Positions 16,964-24,825 of a stretch of 64,000 bases of DNA are shown here, piece by piece. Made by a program: the position numbers and the translations under genes. Each line of letters opens with the position of its first letter. The stretch's first letter is position 1. The notes below the pieces were generated by a model. The model ran no database searches. It was not told the origin of the DNA and saw only the letters and a list, made by a program, of their open reading frames with translations. The stretch comes from Moorella humiferrea (GTDB taxonomy: Bacteria; Bacillota; DSM-521; Neomoorellales; Neomoorellaceae), in NCBI RefSeq assembly GCF_039233145.1, contig NZ_CP136419.1, forward strand, positions 160,001 to 224,000, given 5' to 3'.

Positions 16964-18358
16964 TTACATTGTCAGTTGACCTCCGGGAACGTCGATGATC
17001 TGGAGGACCTTTTCTTCTTCTCCCGTCAAGGCGTTAATATAGACAAGATAATGGGTATCGTCAAGCTTTGTTTTGACTTCATAGGTTAGTTTTTCTATGC
17101 TCCCCGGCAGGGGTATCAGGGCCAGGCGCACGCCTTCGACCTTAAGGCCGGAATTGATCTTGGCCCGGGCTTCGTCCGGGGTGAGTTTCGGCCGGGGGAA
17201 CTGGCGGTCGTGATGGGCCATATAGTAGGGCGTGGCATCCCACCCGATTATTTCCCCGTTGTCCAGGGCGACCTTGACTTTTACCTGATCGGGATAAAGG
17301 ATGACGTCATCCTTTTTGGCGGCAAAGGTGATCACCTGGCTGTTGCCGCTGCGTACGGTATAGGTGGGCTGCATGTCTGCAAAACCGTGGCTTTTTAAGA
17401 AAGCCGCGGCGCGGTCCAGGGCCTGGGCCCCATCCAGGGTGGGAGCATCTACCGAACGGGTATTGAGGAGGGAAACGATTTCGCCTCCTTGTTTGCTGAC
17501 GTCTACGTTTACCGTTACGCCGGCGCGCCGGTCGTCTACCAGGTTAACGGCATAGGTGGGCAGAAGCCCGTTGCTGGTGCGAACGGTCTGAACGCGGTAA
17601 CTGCCGCCGCCGCTGGCATCGCCGGCAAAGGTCAAGGCCTTTTGTTCCGCCACGTTTTGCGCGACCTCACCGCCTTTTAGGCCTAAAGGACGGGGTTTTT
17701 CGAGGTGATCGGAAAAAGGACCGTCGTAATTCAGGCTGGGCAGGGTCTGCAGGCGCCGATCGGCGTTAACAAAACCGTCCAGGGGTGAAGGTTGGGCCTG
17801 GGCGGGAACGGCGAAACGAGCAATGGTTTTTAATGGCTGGGGCATGCGTGTGCTGTAGAAGCTGCTCCAGCGTAAATTTTTGGCGGCCACCTGATTTTCC
17901 GTCTGGCGGAGATCTGCCGCCAGGCGTTTCATTTCTTCCCGTAGCCGCACCAGCTGTTCCCTTTCCTGGGGAGTGACTTCTTCCCCACGGGCCAGTTTCT
18001 GGGCCAGGTAGTTGCTGTAGTCGCTGGTTTGGGCTAAAAACTTGCTGGTGTTGATGGGCTTTATTCCCGGTGTGGGCAACTGACTCAAGGCATGCTGGGC
18101 GGCGGCCGCTTGGTTCCAGGCCTCTGTAAGGTGAACGGCCTGCTGCCGCGGCGAACTGCTGGCTAAAAACTTTCCCATGCTCACCTGGGATTGCTCCACG
18201 TAACTTAAAAGGTTATAAAAGTCACGCTGGCCGCCGGCTTCCACAGCGTTGGCCAAACTAAGACGGTTGGCCCTTTCCCAGAGACCCCAGCCTACGGCCA
18301 GCATTAAGGCTAGAGCGAGGACGAGGGTGGTTATTTTGCGGATCAAAACAAACACCAT
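16964..18358 (-). CDS. ypeB: YpeB, spore germination protein partnering SleB
   Basis: 464 aa. N-terminal membrane anchor (LVLALALMLAVGWGLWE, about 12-28), a helical region, then C-terminal PepSY-like repeats (from about 340; DEARAKIN, YEVKTKLDDTHYLVYINALTGEE). In Bacillus YpeB is co-produced with SleB in the forespore and is needed for its deposition and control. Here sleB is 12 bases upstream in the same operon. The exact start is unclear: the ATG at 18358 sits on AAAGG, and a GTG or TTG a few codons in may be used. Confidence 0.92.
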   Translation of the reverse strand: MVFVLIRKITTLVLALALMLAVGWGLWERANRLSLANAVEAGGQRDFYNLLSYVEQSQVSMGKFLASSSPRQQAVHLTEAWNQAAAAQHALSQLPTPGIKPINTSKFLAQTSDYSNYLAQKLARGEEVTPQEREQLVRLREEMKRLAADLRQTENQVAAKNLRWSSFYSTRMPQPLKTIARFAVPAQAQPSPLDGFVNADRRLQTLPSLNYDGPFSDHLEKPRPLGLKGGEVAQNVAEQKALTFAGDASGGGSYRVQTVRTSNGLLPTYAVNLVDDRRAGVTVNVDVSKQGGEIVSLLNTRSVDAPTLDGAQALDRAAAFLKSHGFADMQPTYTVRSGNSQVITFAAKKDDVILYPDQVKVKVALDNGEIIGWDATPYYMAHHDRQFPRPKLTPDEARAKINSGLKVEGVRLALIPLPGSIEKLTYEVKTKLDDTHYLVYINALTGEEEKVLQIIDVPGGQLTM

Positions 18359-18370
18359 CCTTTCAGGGTT

Positions 18371-18862
18371 TTAACGGGCGAATACATGGTTTCCGATCTG
18401 GGTGATGATGGAACGCGTCCAAATCCAGGGGCTGACGGGTTTGGCCGGATTCCAGAAGAAAAGGGCGCCGTAAGTAGGGTCCCAGCCGTTTAGAGCGTCG
18501 GCGGCGGCCGCCGTCGCCGTAGACAAGTTGCTTACCTGCCAGATTAGGCCGTTGGCCACGCTTTCAAAAGCCCACGGTTCGTAGATAACGCCGCTGATGG
18601 TGGATGGGAAAAGGGGACTGCGCACCCGGTTTAAAACTACGGCGCCTACGGCCACCTGGCCCTCGTATGGCTCGTTGCCGGCTTCGGCGGCGATTAACCT
18701 GGCCAGGAGGTTGACCTCATCGCCCACGGCGACCGGTACCCCTGCCTGGGTGGGCAGGATGCGGGGAAGATGTCCTTCATGGTAAAACTGCCACAGGGCG
18801 GCGCCCAGTAAAATAACCATTAAAAGTAATGGAATGATTAATCGACGGCGGAAGGGATGCAT
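18371..18862 (-). CDS. sleB: SleB, spore cortex-lytic enzyme (short form)
   Basis: 163 aa: N-terminal membrane/signal segment (LIIPLLLMVILLGAALWQF), then a Hydrolase_2 domain with LLARLIAAEAGNEPYEGQVAVGAVVLNRV, which includes the catalytic-type Glu, and SVANGLIW. It degrades muramic-lactam-containing cortex during germination. It lacks the peptidoglycan-binding domain found in Bacillus SleB, so it is a minimal version. First gene of sleB-ypeB, with a SigmaG-like promoter upstream. Confidence 0.9.
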   Translation of the reverse strand: MHPFRRRLIIPLLLMVILLGAALWQFYHEGHLPRILPTQAGVPVAVGDEVNLLARLIAAEAGNEPYEGQVAVGAVVLNRVRSPLFPSTISGVIYEPWAFESVANGLIWQVSNLSTATAAAADALNGWDPTYGALFFWNPAKPVSPWIWTRSIITQIGNHVFAR

Positions 18863-18894
18863 AGATTTTCCTCCTCGTATCTTTATTACGCCTT

Positions 18895-18925
18895 TAGTGT
18901 GGATGGGTAACCGGAGGGTTATACG
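18895..18925 (-). promoter_or_regulatory. Possible SigmaG promoter of sleB-ypeB
   Basis: On the minus strand CGTATA (18920-18925), 18-base spacer, CACACTA (18895-18901), close to the SigmaG pattern (-10 CATACTA). This fits the forespore expression known for sleB. It is a visual match only. Confidence 0.5.
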
Positions 18926-18926
18926 T

Positions 18927-18952
18927 GAAAAGGTGCCTTAAGGCACCTTTTC
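18927..18952 (-). terminator. Perfect 26-bp palindrome, terminator of the small gene ending at 18951
   Basis: GAAAAGGTGCC TTAAGGCACCTTTTC is fully self-complementary and ends in a T-run on either strand, overlapping the stop codon of the 139-aa gene. It separates that gene from sleB. Confidence 0.75.
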
Positions 18953-19370
18953 AATTTCCGCGTATGCGGTTGCTGCGAATACTTTGGGGATTGGAATTTT
19001 CCCGTTCGGATGGGAGTTCTCCGCCCTCATTTTTATCTTTTATCACTTTGGGCTCCTTTGCCCCCATAAGCAGATTCATGAGGCCGGTGAGTAAAGCCGG
19101 GTTCTTAGTTAAGACGCCCATCAGGTCGGGGGGCGGCTTAACGCTGCCGCCGCCGCTCTGGCCGAGGACGGCGGATAAAGCTTCCTGCACGATATTGCCG
19201 GCATCGGTCCGGGTTGCAAGGGGTACGTTCCCCTGCAGCAGGTTTAAGATGGCCCAGAGATCCAGTAACCCCAGCAGGGCGGCAAGCTCATTGAATTTCA
19301 GGTTTTGCTGCTGCGGGTCAAGAAGCTGAAGGATTCCGCCAAAAGCGTCTTTTTTTTCACTTTTTTCCAT
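18951..19370 (-). CDS. Conserved-looking small protein of unknown function
   Basis: 139 aa from the ATG at 19370 (GGAGG 8 bases upstream). Leu-rich helices (ELAALLGLLDLWAILNLLQG and LMGVLTKNPALLTGLMNLLMG) are separated by a Gly/Ser/Pro linker, with a charged, Asn/Arg-rich tail. No signal peptide and no family recognised. Divergent from another small unknown gene and next to sleB, so a spore-related role is possible but unproven. Confidence 0.6.
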   Translation of the reverse strand: MEKSEKKDAFGGILQLLDPQQQNLKFNELAALLGLLDLWAILNLLQGNVPLATRTDAGNIVQEALSAVLGQSGGGSVKPPPDLMGVLTKNPALLTGLMNLLMGAKEPKVIKDKNEGGELPSERENSNPQSIRSNRIRGN

Positions 19371-19497
19371 CGCTACCACCTCCGTAAACCCTTATATGTA
19401 ATATATGCGCCGTAATATAAAGGGCCGCACCAAAATTGTTTTGTCTGCATATTTTTAACTTAAAGAGGGTTTAATTGTACCGGCAGGAGGGAGTCTC

Positions 19498-19812
19498 ATG
19501 GCCGATTATATTATTGATCCTAATTTTTTAACGGTAGTTCAAAGTTTAAAGCCTTATATGAGCGAACGGGCGCGGCAGTGCACCGAAGTGGCAGAAACGT
19601 TGCTGGATGTTTTGACCAGCGAACAAGTAAGGCAGGTCAAGACCAAGCTGGAGAGCCTACGGCAGGATTACAAATTGACCCTCCAGATGGTTAAGGAAGG
19701 GAAAAAGGGAGACAAGAAGGGGGATATGCAGGATCGGGACCCTTTCACGCTTTTTTTAATCCTGCTTTTGCTGCTCTTAGCAACCGATGCCTTTCCCGGA
19801 AGTATAATTTAG
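19498..19812 (+). CDS. Small protein with C-terminal hydrophobic segment, unknown
   Basis: 104 aa. The ATG at 19498 follows AGGAGGGAG. A helical, charged first 75 residues and a Lys/Asp-rich hinge (KEGKKGDKKGD) precede a hydrophobic run (FTLFLILLLLLLATDAF) that could be a tail anchor. No family recognised. Its last 36 bases overlap the 3' end of the converging gene. Divergent from the 139-aa gene. Confidence 0.6.
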   Translation: MADYIIDPNFLTVVQSLKPYMSERARQCTEVAETLLDVLTSEQVRQVKTKLESLRQDYKLTLQMVKEGKKGDKKGDMQDRDPFTLFLILLLLLLATDAFPGSII

Positions 19813-20100
19813 GCGGACGGCGGCCTTTGAACCCGCCGCTATATCGGGGCCGGCCGCCGGTGGCCTCTCGCCGGTGGGCGGGCGCTGGGGTGAGTGGACG
19901 ACGGTCAGGCTGTTTAAGATTACTTCTTCTTCCCAGACCAGCTGGCCGTTTTCGTAGCGGCGGCGGCGGATTTCGGCCCTGGGGATAAAGGCGGAGACTT
20001 CGTGGGGGAGGTCGTAGGTTAAACGGCGGATTAAGCGAATGACGGTATTGTCGACGTGGAGTTCAACCTCATCGACGTTCGGATGGGGTTCGGGCAACAA
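19777..20100 (-). CDS. Small hypothetical protein
   Basis: About 107 aa. The start is probably the TTG at 20100, 8 bases after GGAGG; a GTG at 20109 overlaps the ribosome site. An acidic N-terminus with beta-like stretches (VDEVELHVDNTVIRLIRRLTYD, then AEIRRRRYENGQLVWEEEVILNSLTVVH) is followed by a low-complexity Pro/Gly tail. No family recognised. The coding signal is moderate and there is a convergent overlap with its neighbour. Confidence 0.5.
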   Translation of the reverse strand: MLPEPHPNVDEVELHVDNTVIRLIRRLTYDLPHEVSAFIPRAEIRRRRYENGQLVWEEEVILNSLTVVHSPQRPPTGERPPAAGPDIAAGSKAAVRLNYTSGKGIGC

Positions 20101-20152
20101 AGGAAACACCTCCTTTGCTGCCAGTATATGTTAAATGGGTTTCGATTGACCG

Positions 20153-20197
20153 GTGAAAAATAAGAGGCCGGTTCCCGGGAAGATTCAGGGACCGGCC
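20153..20197 (-). terminator. Terminator of the FmdB-like gene
   Basis: On the minus strand GGCCGGTCCC (20188-20197) pairs with GGGAACCGGCC (20166-20176) with one bulge, followed by CTCTTATTTTTC. Confidence 0.75.
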
Positions 20198-20204
20198 CGG
20201 CTTT

Positions 20205-20435
20205 TTAGCTGGCCTTGCTTTCCTTGCTTTCCTCTTTAGCTTTTTCCTTATATTCCTGGCTGCGGTTTTCTGTAGTATAGAAACCGCCGGCCTTGTAGAT
20301 TACGCTGATATTATGCCCGATCAGCCGGTGTACAGGCCCTCCGCAGGTAGGGCATTTCTCCAGAGGAGGCGCGGTAATGCGCTGTTCCTGTTCAAATACA
20401 CCGCATTTGGCACATTTATATTCGTAGATCGGCAT
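20205..20435 (-). CDS. FmdB-family zinc-ribbon protein
   Basis: 76 aa from the ATG at 20435 (GGAGGTGGG upstream), MPIYEYKCAKCG at the front. Cysteine pairs CAKC and CPTC form a zinc ribbon; a Lys/Glu/Ser-rich tail follows. Such proteins are often called FmdB and are of uncertain function, thought to be regulatory. Monocistronic, with its own promoter and terminator. Confidence 0.85.
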   Translation of the reverse strand: MPIYEYKCAKCGVFEQEQRITAPPLEKCPTCGGPVHRLIGHNISVIYKAGGFYTTENRSQEYKEKAKEESKESKAS

Positions 20436-20475
20436 CGTTCCCACCTCCGCTTGTCTGATTATGGATCTAGTTTTG

Positions 20476-20504
20476 GTTATACGCCAGGAAGGCAGATTTG
20501 TCAA
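20476..20504 (-). promoter_or_regulatory. Promoter of the FmdB-like gene
   Basis: On the minus strand a consensus TTGACA (20499-20504), 17-base spacer, TATAAC (20476-20481). Confidence 0.75.
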
Positions 20505-20625
20505 GGGAACAGTTTACCATTTACAACCACCCATTGTGACCGGAATTTGCTGCAGGAATCTTTGGCTCTATGTCGAATAAATAACTCAATTCAGGAATGG
20601 CTGGAAGGGGTATGGAGTACAAATT

Positions 20626-21057
20626 GTGATATACGGCCGGGGCATGAAAGAGATTTCTTTGGGGCGGGCGGCTTTAATCCTGGCGATGACGGAAAATCGC
20701 GAACGCGAAGAGGAAGTAAAAAAGTGGCTGGGTTTAATGGGATATCCCAAAGCGGTCGCCACCGAAGTATCCGGCACCCTGTCTGAGTTTAAACAAAAGG
20801 TAGTCAAAAACGCAGTAACGGCAGCTTTAAATACCGGGGTAATCGACAATGAACCCGAAAAGATTCACAGTGTAGTCCACGCAGCTTTAGAGGCCCTTTG
20901 TGGCATTGAATTATTATCAATGGCCAACCCCAGCTTAAAAGTAAAACTTTCCATAGTGGCAGATGATAAATGGCTGGCAGTCGGAATGTTTGGCATGAGC
21001 GCCGCATATCCCTCTACCAACCATGAGCGGGCCGGACTGGGTATAATGCATTTGTAA
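20626..21057 (+). CDS. hutP: HutP-family RNA-binding antiterminator
   Basis: 143 aa from the GTG at 20626 (GGAG 8 bases upstream); an ATG at 20644 is possible. It matches HutP across the length: GRAALILAMTEN at the front, the IHSVVHAALEAL segment with the H-x3-H that in HutP binds metal and histidine, DDKWLAVGMFG, and the C-terminal NHERAGLGIMH. Bacillus HutP binds NAG triplets in hut leader RNA and prevents termination. No histidine-degradation genes are in view; a strong terminator and a decarboxylase operon follow, so its target may be that operon. Confidence 0.87.
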   Translation: MIYGRGMKEISLGRAALILAMTENREREEEVKKWLGLMGYPKAVATEVSGTLSEFKQKVVKNAVTAALNTGVIDNEPEKIHSVVHAALEALCGIELLSMANPSLKVKLSIVADDKWLAVGMFGMSAAYPSTNHERAGLGIMHL

Positions 21058-21144
21058 GATGAGCGTTTGAGCGATCTGAGGGATGCGATAAACTATTATA
21101 ACAAAAAAGGCGGGGGCCCTTCCCCAGGGAATAAGCGTAAAGGG

Positions 21145-21192
21145 AAGCCTTTAAATTGGAGTAATGTCCAATTTAGAGGCTTTTATTTTTTT
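21145..21192 (+). terminator. Strong terminator between hutP and the decarboxylase operon
   Basis: AAGCCTTTAAATTGGA (21145-21160), loop GTAATG, TCCAATTTAGAGGCTT (21167-21182): a 16-bp stem with one wobble, then TTATTTTTTT. Upstream CTTCCC (21119-21124) can pair with GGGAAG (21142-21147), which would compete with the stem base. Three GAG triplets (21061, 21069, 21078) follow the hutP stop. Confidence 0.85.
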
Positions 21193-21222
21193 GATACGAA
21201 GGAAGGCGAGGTGTATGGGTAA

Positions 21223-22773
21223 ATGCCGATGGAGGAGCTTTTAGAAAAGCTAGAAGAGCGTATTAAAAAGGTTGAGGCCGGTGGCGGTGAAGCACGGGTA
21301 GCCAAGCAGCGCGAGCAGGGCAAGAAGACGGCGCGGGAGCGGATTGAGCTGTTGTTAGACCCCGGGAGTTTTCAAGAATTGGACGCCTTTGTAAGCCATC
21401 GCTGCACCCTTTTTGGTATGGATAAAATCGAAGCGCCCGGAGAAGGGGTAGTGACCGGGGTCGGGACCGTCGAGGGGCGGCCTGTTGCCGTATACGCCCA
21501 GGATTTTACCGTATTGGGCGGGTCGCTGGGGGAGATGCACGCCCAAAAAATATGTAAAGTAATGGACCTGGCCATGAAACTCGGCATGCCGATAATAGGG
21601 CTGAACGATTCGGGAGGCGCCCGGATCCAGGAGGGGGTAGATGCTTTAAGCGGCTATGGCCACATCTTCTACCGCAACACCCTGGCTTCCGGGGTGGTGC
21701 CCCAGATAGCGGCCATCATGGGTCCATGCGCCGGTGGAGCGGTATACTCACCGGCCCTTATGGATTTCATCTTCATGGTACAGGGCAGCAGTGAAATGTT
21801 TATCACCGGCCCCCAGGTAATAAAAGCGGTTACTGGGGAGGAGGTAAGCGCCCAGCAGCTGGGAGGGGCCCTGACCCACAACCAGATTAGCGGTGTAGCC
21901 CATTTTGCTGCAGCAAGTGAAGAAGAATGCCTCGCCTCCATCCGGACCCTCCTTGGCTATTTACCGAGCAACAATATGGAAGATCCCCCCATAGTAGATA
22001 CCGGCGACGATCCGGGACGGGAGGAGGCAGCCCTGCTAGAAATAGTACCCGAAGATCCCAACAAGGCCTACGACATGCGGGAGGTCGTCATCCGGACGGT
22101 TGATGCAGGCAGCTTTTTTGAAGTCCAACCCCTTTACGCCCCCAACATCATCACCGCCTTTGCCAGACTGAACGGTAGAGTAATAGGCATTATAGCCAAC
22201 CAGCCGGCCTTTATGGCCGGGTGTTTGGACATCAATTGTTCCGAGAAAGCAGCGCGGTTTATAAGATTTTGTGACGCCTTCAACATTCCCCTGGTCAACT
22301 ATGTAGATGTACCGGGCTTTTTACCCGGGACCAACCAGGAATACGGCGGCATAATCCGGCATGGGGCCAAAATGCTGCACGCCTACGCGGAGGCTACGGT
22401 CCCAAAGATTACCCTTATAGTGCGCAAGGCCTATGGAGGGGCATATTTGGCCATGTGCAGTCGCGATCTGGGGGCGGACCTGGTATATGCCTGGCCGTGT
22501 GCGGAAATAGCGGTGATGGGGCCGGAGGGGGCGGCCAACATTATTTTTCGCAAAGAGATCGAGGCATCCTTCGACCCTAAAAAGGCGCGGGAGGAGAAGA
22601 TTGCCGAGTACCGGCGTTTTTTTGCCAATCCGTATGTAGCCGCCCAGCGGGGCTACATTGACGCCGTTATCGATCCCCGGCTGACGCGGCGGTATCTGGT
22701 GCAGGCCTTAGAACTTACGGCCACCAAGAGGGAAACGCGGCCGGCCAAAAAGCACAGCAACATACCACTGTGA
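21223..22773 (+). CDS. mmdA: Carboxyltransferase (alpha) subunit of a biotin-dependent acyl-CoA decarboxylase
   Basis: 516 aa, crotonase-fold carboxyltransferase of the methylmalonyl-CoA decarboxylase alpha / propionyl-CoA carboxylase beta family. Seen: KKTARERIELLLDPGSF, LNDSGGARIQEGVDAL, GPCAGGAVYSPALMD, DVPGFLPGTNQEYGGIIRHGAKML and GAYLAM. It moves the carboxyl group from the acyl-CoA to biotin. The length fits MmdA better than glutaconyl-CoA decarboxylase (about 587 aa). The true acyl-CoA is not settled by sequence. First gene of the operon; GAGGTG lies 9 bases upstream. Confidence 0.88.
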   Translation: MPMEELLEKLEERIKKVEAGGGEARVAKQREQGKKTARERIELLLDPGSFQELDAFVSHRCTLFGMDKIEAPGEGVVTGVGTVEGRPVAVYAQDFTVLGGSLGEMHAQKICKVMDLAMKLGMPIIGLNDSGGARIQEGVDALSGYGHIFYRNTLASGVVPQIAAIMGPCAGGAVYSPALMDFIFMVQGSSEMFITGPQVIKAVTGEEVSAQQLGGALTHNQISGVAHFAAASEEECLASIRTLLGYLPSNNMEDPPIVDTGDDPGREEAALLEIVPEDPNKAYDMREVVIRTVDAGSFFEVQPLYAPNIITAFARLNGRVIGIIANQPAFMAGCLDINCSEKAARFIRFCDAFNIPLVNYVDVPGFLPGTNQEYGGIIRHGAKMLHAYAEATVPKITLIVRKAYGGAYLAMCSRDLGADLVYAWPCAEIAVMGPEGAANIIFRKEIEASFDPKKAREEKIAEYRRFFANPYVAAQRGYIDAVIDPRLTRRYLVQALELTATKRETRPAKKHSNIPL

Positions 22774-22782
22774 GGTGGGAAT

Positions 22783-23100
22783 ATGCCCTATGCAGGACTT
22801 ATGACCCTGATAGCCGTTGCGGTAATAGGGATTTTGTTCGGAATGTGGCGGCAGCGGCAGACGCCGCAGGTGGAAGGGCGGAAGGAAATGGGGGAAGATG
22901 GTCATGCAGGAGAGCCAACGCAGACCCTGGGCCTGGATTCCCGGCTTATAGCCGTAATAGCCGCGGCCGTAGCCGCCCATCAGGAGGAAAGGGCCCAGGT
23001 CGTTTGGACGCGGGGAGGAGTTAATCCCTGGGTCCTGAGCGGGCGCCGGGAGCTTCATAATAATCAACCGGTTAACCTGAGATGGAGGTCGGGAGTATAA
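22783..23100 (+). CDS. Accessory (delta/OadG-like) membrane subunit
   Basis: 105 aa with one N-terminal membrane helix (GLMTLIAVAVIGILFGMW), a polar middle, then a C-terminal module (LIAVIAAAVAAHQEER, ending VNPWVLSGRRELHNN) that resembles the C-terminal anchor of MmdD/OadG-type subunits. It likely tethers the alpha subunit and biotin protein to the membrane beta subunit. The stop TAA shares its last base with the ATG of the biotin gene, so they are coupled. Confidence 0.72.
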   Translation: MPYAGLMTLIAVAVIGILFGMWRQRQTPQVEGRKEMGEDGHAGEPTQTLGLDSRLIAVIAAAVAAHQEERAQVVWTRGGVNPWVLSGRRELHNNQPVNLRWRSGV

Positions 23101-23489
23101 TGAAAACCTACATCATCCACGTCAACGGCCAGCGTTTCGAAGTAACTGTGGAGGAGAAGAAAGAGGGGCCGGCGGTGAGAAAAGAAGCCGCGCCTGTAAC
23201 GGCGATCCCTATGCCTTCGGAGCCGCCGGCCGCGGTCCAGGGGCCGCCTTCTTCGAGCAAAGCCGCGGCAGGCAACGGTAATATCGTTACCGCTCCCCTG
23301 CCGGGCAAGGTAGTGAGTGTGAAAGTGAAGGCGGGAGCCCCGGTAAGGAAAGGGCAGGTATTAATGGTATTAGAAGCCATGAAAATGGAGAATGAGATCG
23401 TTGCGGCTGCCGATGGTAAAGTTGCGGAGATTTATGTGGGCGAGGGTTCCAGCGTCAATGTGGGGCAACCCTTATTGAAGGTAGAGTAA
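23100..23489 (+). CDS. Biotin carboxyl carrier subunit
   Basis: 129 aa from the ATG at 23100 (GGAGGTCGGGAG upstream). An N-terminal beta segment (MKTYIIHVNGQRFEVTVEE), an Ala/Pro hinge (30-60), and the biotinyl domain with EAMKMEN; the biotinylated residue is Lys95. It carries CO2 from the alpha subunit to the membrane beta subunit, where decarboxylation drives Na+ export. Confidence 0.93.
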   Translation: MKTYIIHVNGQRFEVTVEEKKEGPAVRKEAAPVTAIPMPSEPPAAVQGPPSSSKAAAGNGNIVTAPLPGKVVSVKVKAGAPVRKGQVLMVLEAMKMENEIVAAADGKVAEIYVGEGSSVNVGQPLLKVE

Positions 23490-23521
23490 ACGAGAAAACC
23501 GTAAATGCGGGGAGGAAGAAC

Positions 23522-24724
23522 ATGAGCGGCTCGTTAAACGGAATAAAAGTCATCGATCTTACCCGGGTCCTGGCGGGTCCCTTTTGTACCATGATACTGG
23601 GAGATTTAGGGGCGGACGTAATTAAAATCGAAGCTCCGGAGGGGGATGAAGCCAGAAACTTCGGTCCCTTCGTCAAAGGGGAAAGCGCCTATTTCATGAG
23701 CATCAACCGCAACAAAAGGAGCATGGTTTTAAACCTTAAGGATCCCAGGGGAAGGGAGATCCTCAAGGAACTGGTCCGGCAGGCGGACGTGCTGGTAGAG
23801 AACTTTCGACCGGGGACGACGGCCAAGCTGGGTATTAGCTATGAAGAACTATACCCCCTTAACCCGCGTTTGATCTATGCTTCCTGCTCGGGGTTTGGCC
23901 AGACCGGGCCCTACCGGGGGCGGCCTGCCTATGATATCATCATCCAGGCAATGGGGGGAATCATGAGCATAACCGGCCAGCCCGGCGGCGAACCGACGAG
24001 GGTAGGGGCTTCAATAGGCGACATAACGGCGGCGCTGTTTACCGTAATAGGCATCCTGGCCGCCCTGGCCGAGCGGGAGCGGAGCGGGAAGGGACAGTAT
24101 ATAGACATCAGCATGCTGGACTGCCAGGTGGCGATACTGGAGAACGCCATAGCGCGCTACAGCGTGGCGGGCGAAGTGCCGAAGCCCATAGGCAACCGCC
24201 ATCCCTCCATCACTCCCTTTACCACCCTGAGGACGCGGGACGGATATATAGTCATTGCCGTGGGCAACGACAACCTGTGGCGCAAATTCTGCGAGGCAGT
24301 TAAGCGACCGGACCTTATTGACGATCCGCGGTTTAAGACCAACCCTCTACGGACCCAGAATTGGGACGAGCTCTATCCCATCTTGTGCTCCATCTTCAGC
24401 GAATATACTTCAGAGGAAGCGCTGGCCGTCATGGAGGCGGCGGGGGTACCCTGCGGACCGCTGCAGGATGTCGGACAGCTCTTCCACGACCCCCAGATAC
24501 GCCACCGGGAGATGGTGCTGCCGATAGAGCACCCTGTGGCCGGGTCCTTATGGATGGCGGGTACGCCGTTGAAACTCTCCCGGACACCGGGGAAAATAGC
24601 GCGGCCTGCTCCCACCCTGGGACAGGACACTTACGCAATACTCCGGGAGATGGGATACAGCGAATCCCAGCTTAAAGAGCTGGAAGCCGAAGGAGTGATA
24701 ACGCCCAAGGCGAAGAAGGAATGA
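23522..24724 (+). CDS. Class III (CaiB/BaiF family) CoA transferase
   Basis: 400 aa with family marks: LNGIKVIDLTRVLAGPFC, LGADVIKIE, VENFRPG, and the catalytic Asp200 in SMLDCQ. It transfers CoA between acids. Embedded between decarboxylase subunits, it probably activates the free acid substrate at the expense of the acyl-CoA product, making a cycle in which each turnover releases CO2 and pumps Na+. Malonate/acetate or methylmalonate/propionate are candidate pairs; sequence alone does not decide. Confidence 0.88.
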   Translation: MSGSLNGIKVIDLTRVLAGPFCTMILGDLGADVIKIEAPEGDEARNFGPFVKGESAYFMSINRNKRSMVLNLKDPRGREILKELVRQADVLVENFRPGTTAKLGISYEELYPLNPRLIYASCSGFGQTGPYRGRPAYDIIIQAMGGIMSITGQPGGEPTRVGASIGDITAALFTVIGILAALAERERSGKGQYIDISMLDCQVAILENAIARYSVAGEVPKPIGNRHPSITPFTTLRTRDGYIVIAVGNDNLWRKFCEAVKRPDLIDDPRFKTNPLRTQNWDELYPILCSIFSEYTSEEALAVMEAAGVPCGPLQDVGQLFHDPQIRHREMVLPIEHPVAGSLWMAGTPLKLSRTPGKIARPAPTLGQDTYAILREMGYSESQLKELEAEGVITPKAKKE

Positions 24725-24751
24725 GGGCGAGTAAGGCATAAAAGGCCGGTA

Positions 24752-24782
24752 CCGGGCGGGGCTGGTGGACCGCCCCGCCCGG
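24752..24782 (+). promoter_or_regulatory. GC-rich intercistronic hairpin
   Basis: CCGGGCGGGG (24752-24761), 11-base loop, CCCCGCCCGG (24773-24782), with no T-run after it. It lies between the CoA transferase and beta-subunit genes. More likely an mRNA processing or stability element than a terminator. Confidence 0.55.
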
Positions 24783-24825
24783 GCTCCTAAAACAAACAGT
24801 TTACCTAAGGATTGGGGGGAGCGCC

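Noticed and set aside
24752-24782. Hairpin between the CoA transferase and beta genes as a terminator
   Set aside because: Perfect GC stem but followed by GCTCCTAAAAC rather than a T-run, so it is recorded as an intercistronic hairpin only.
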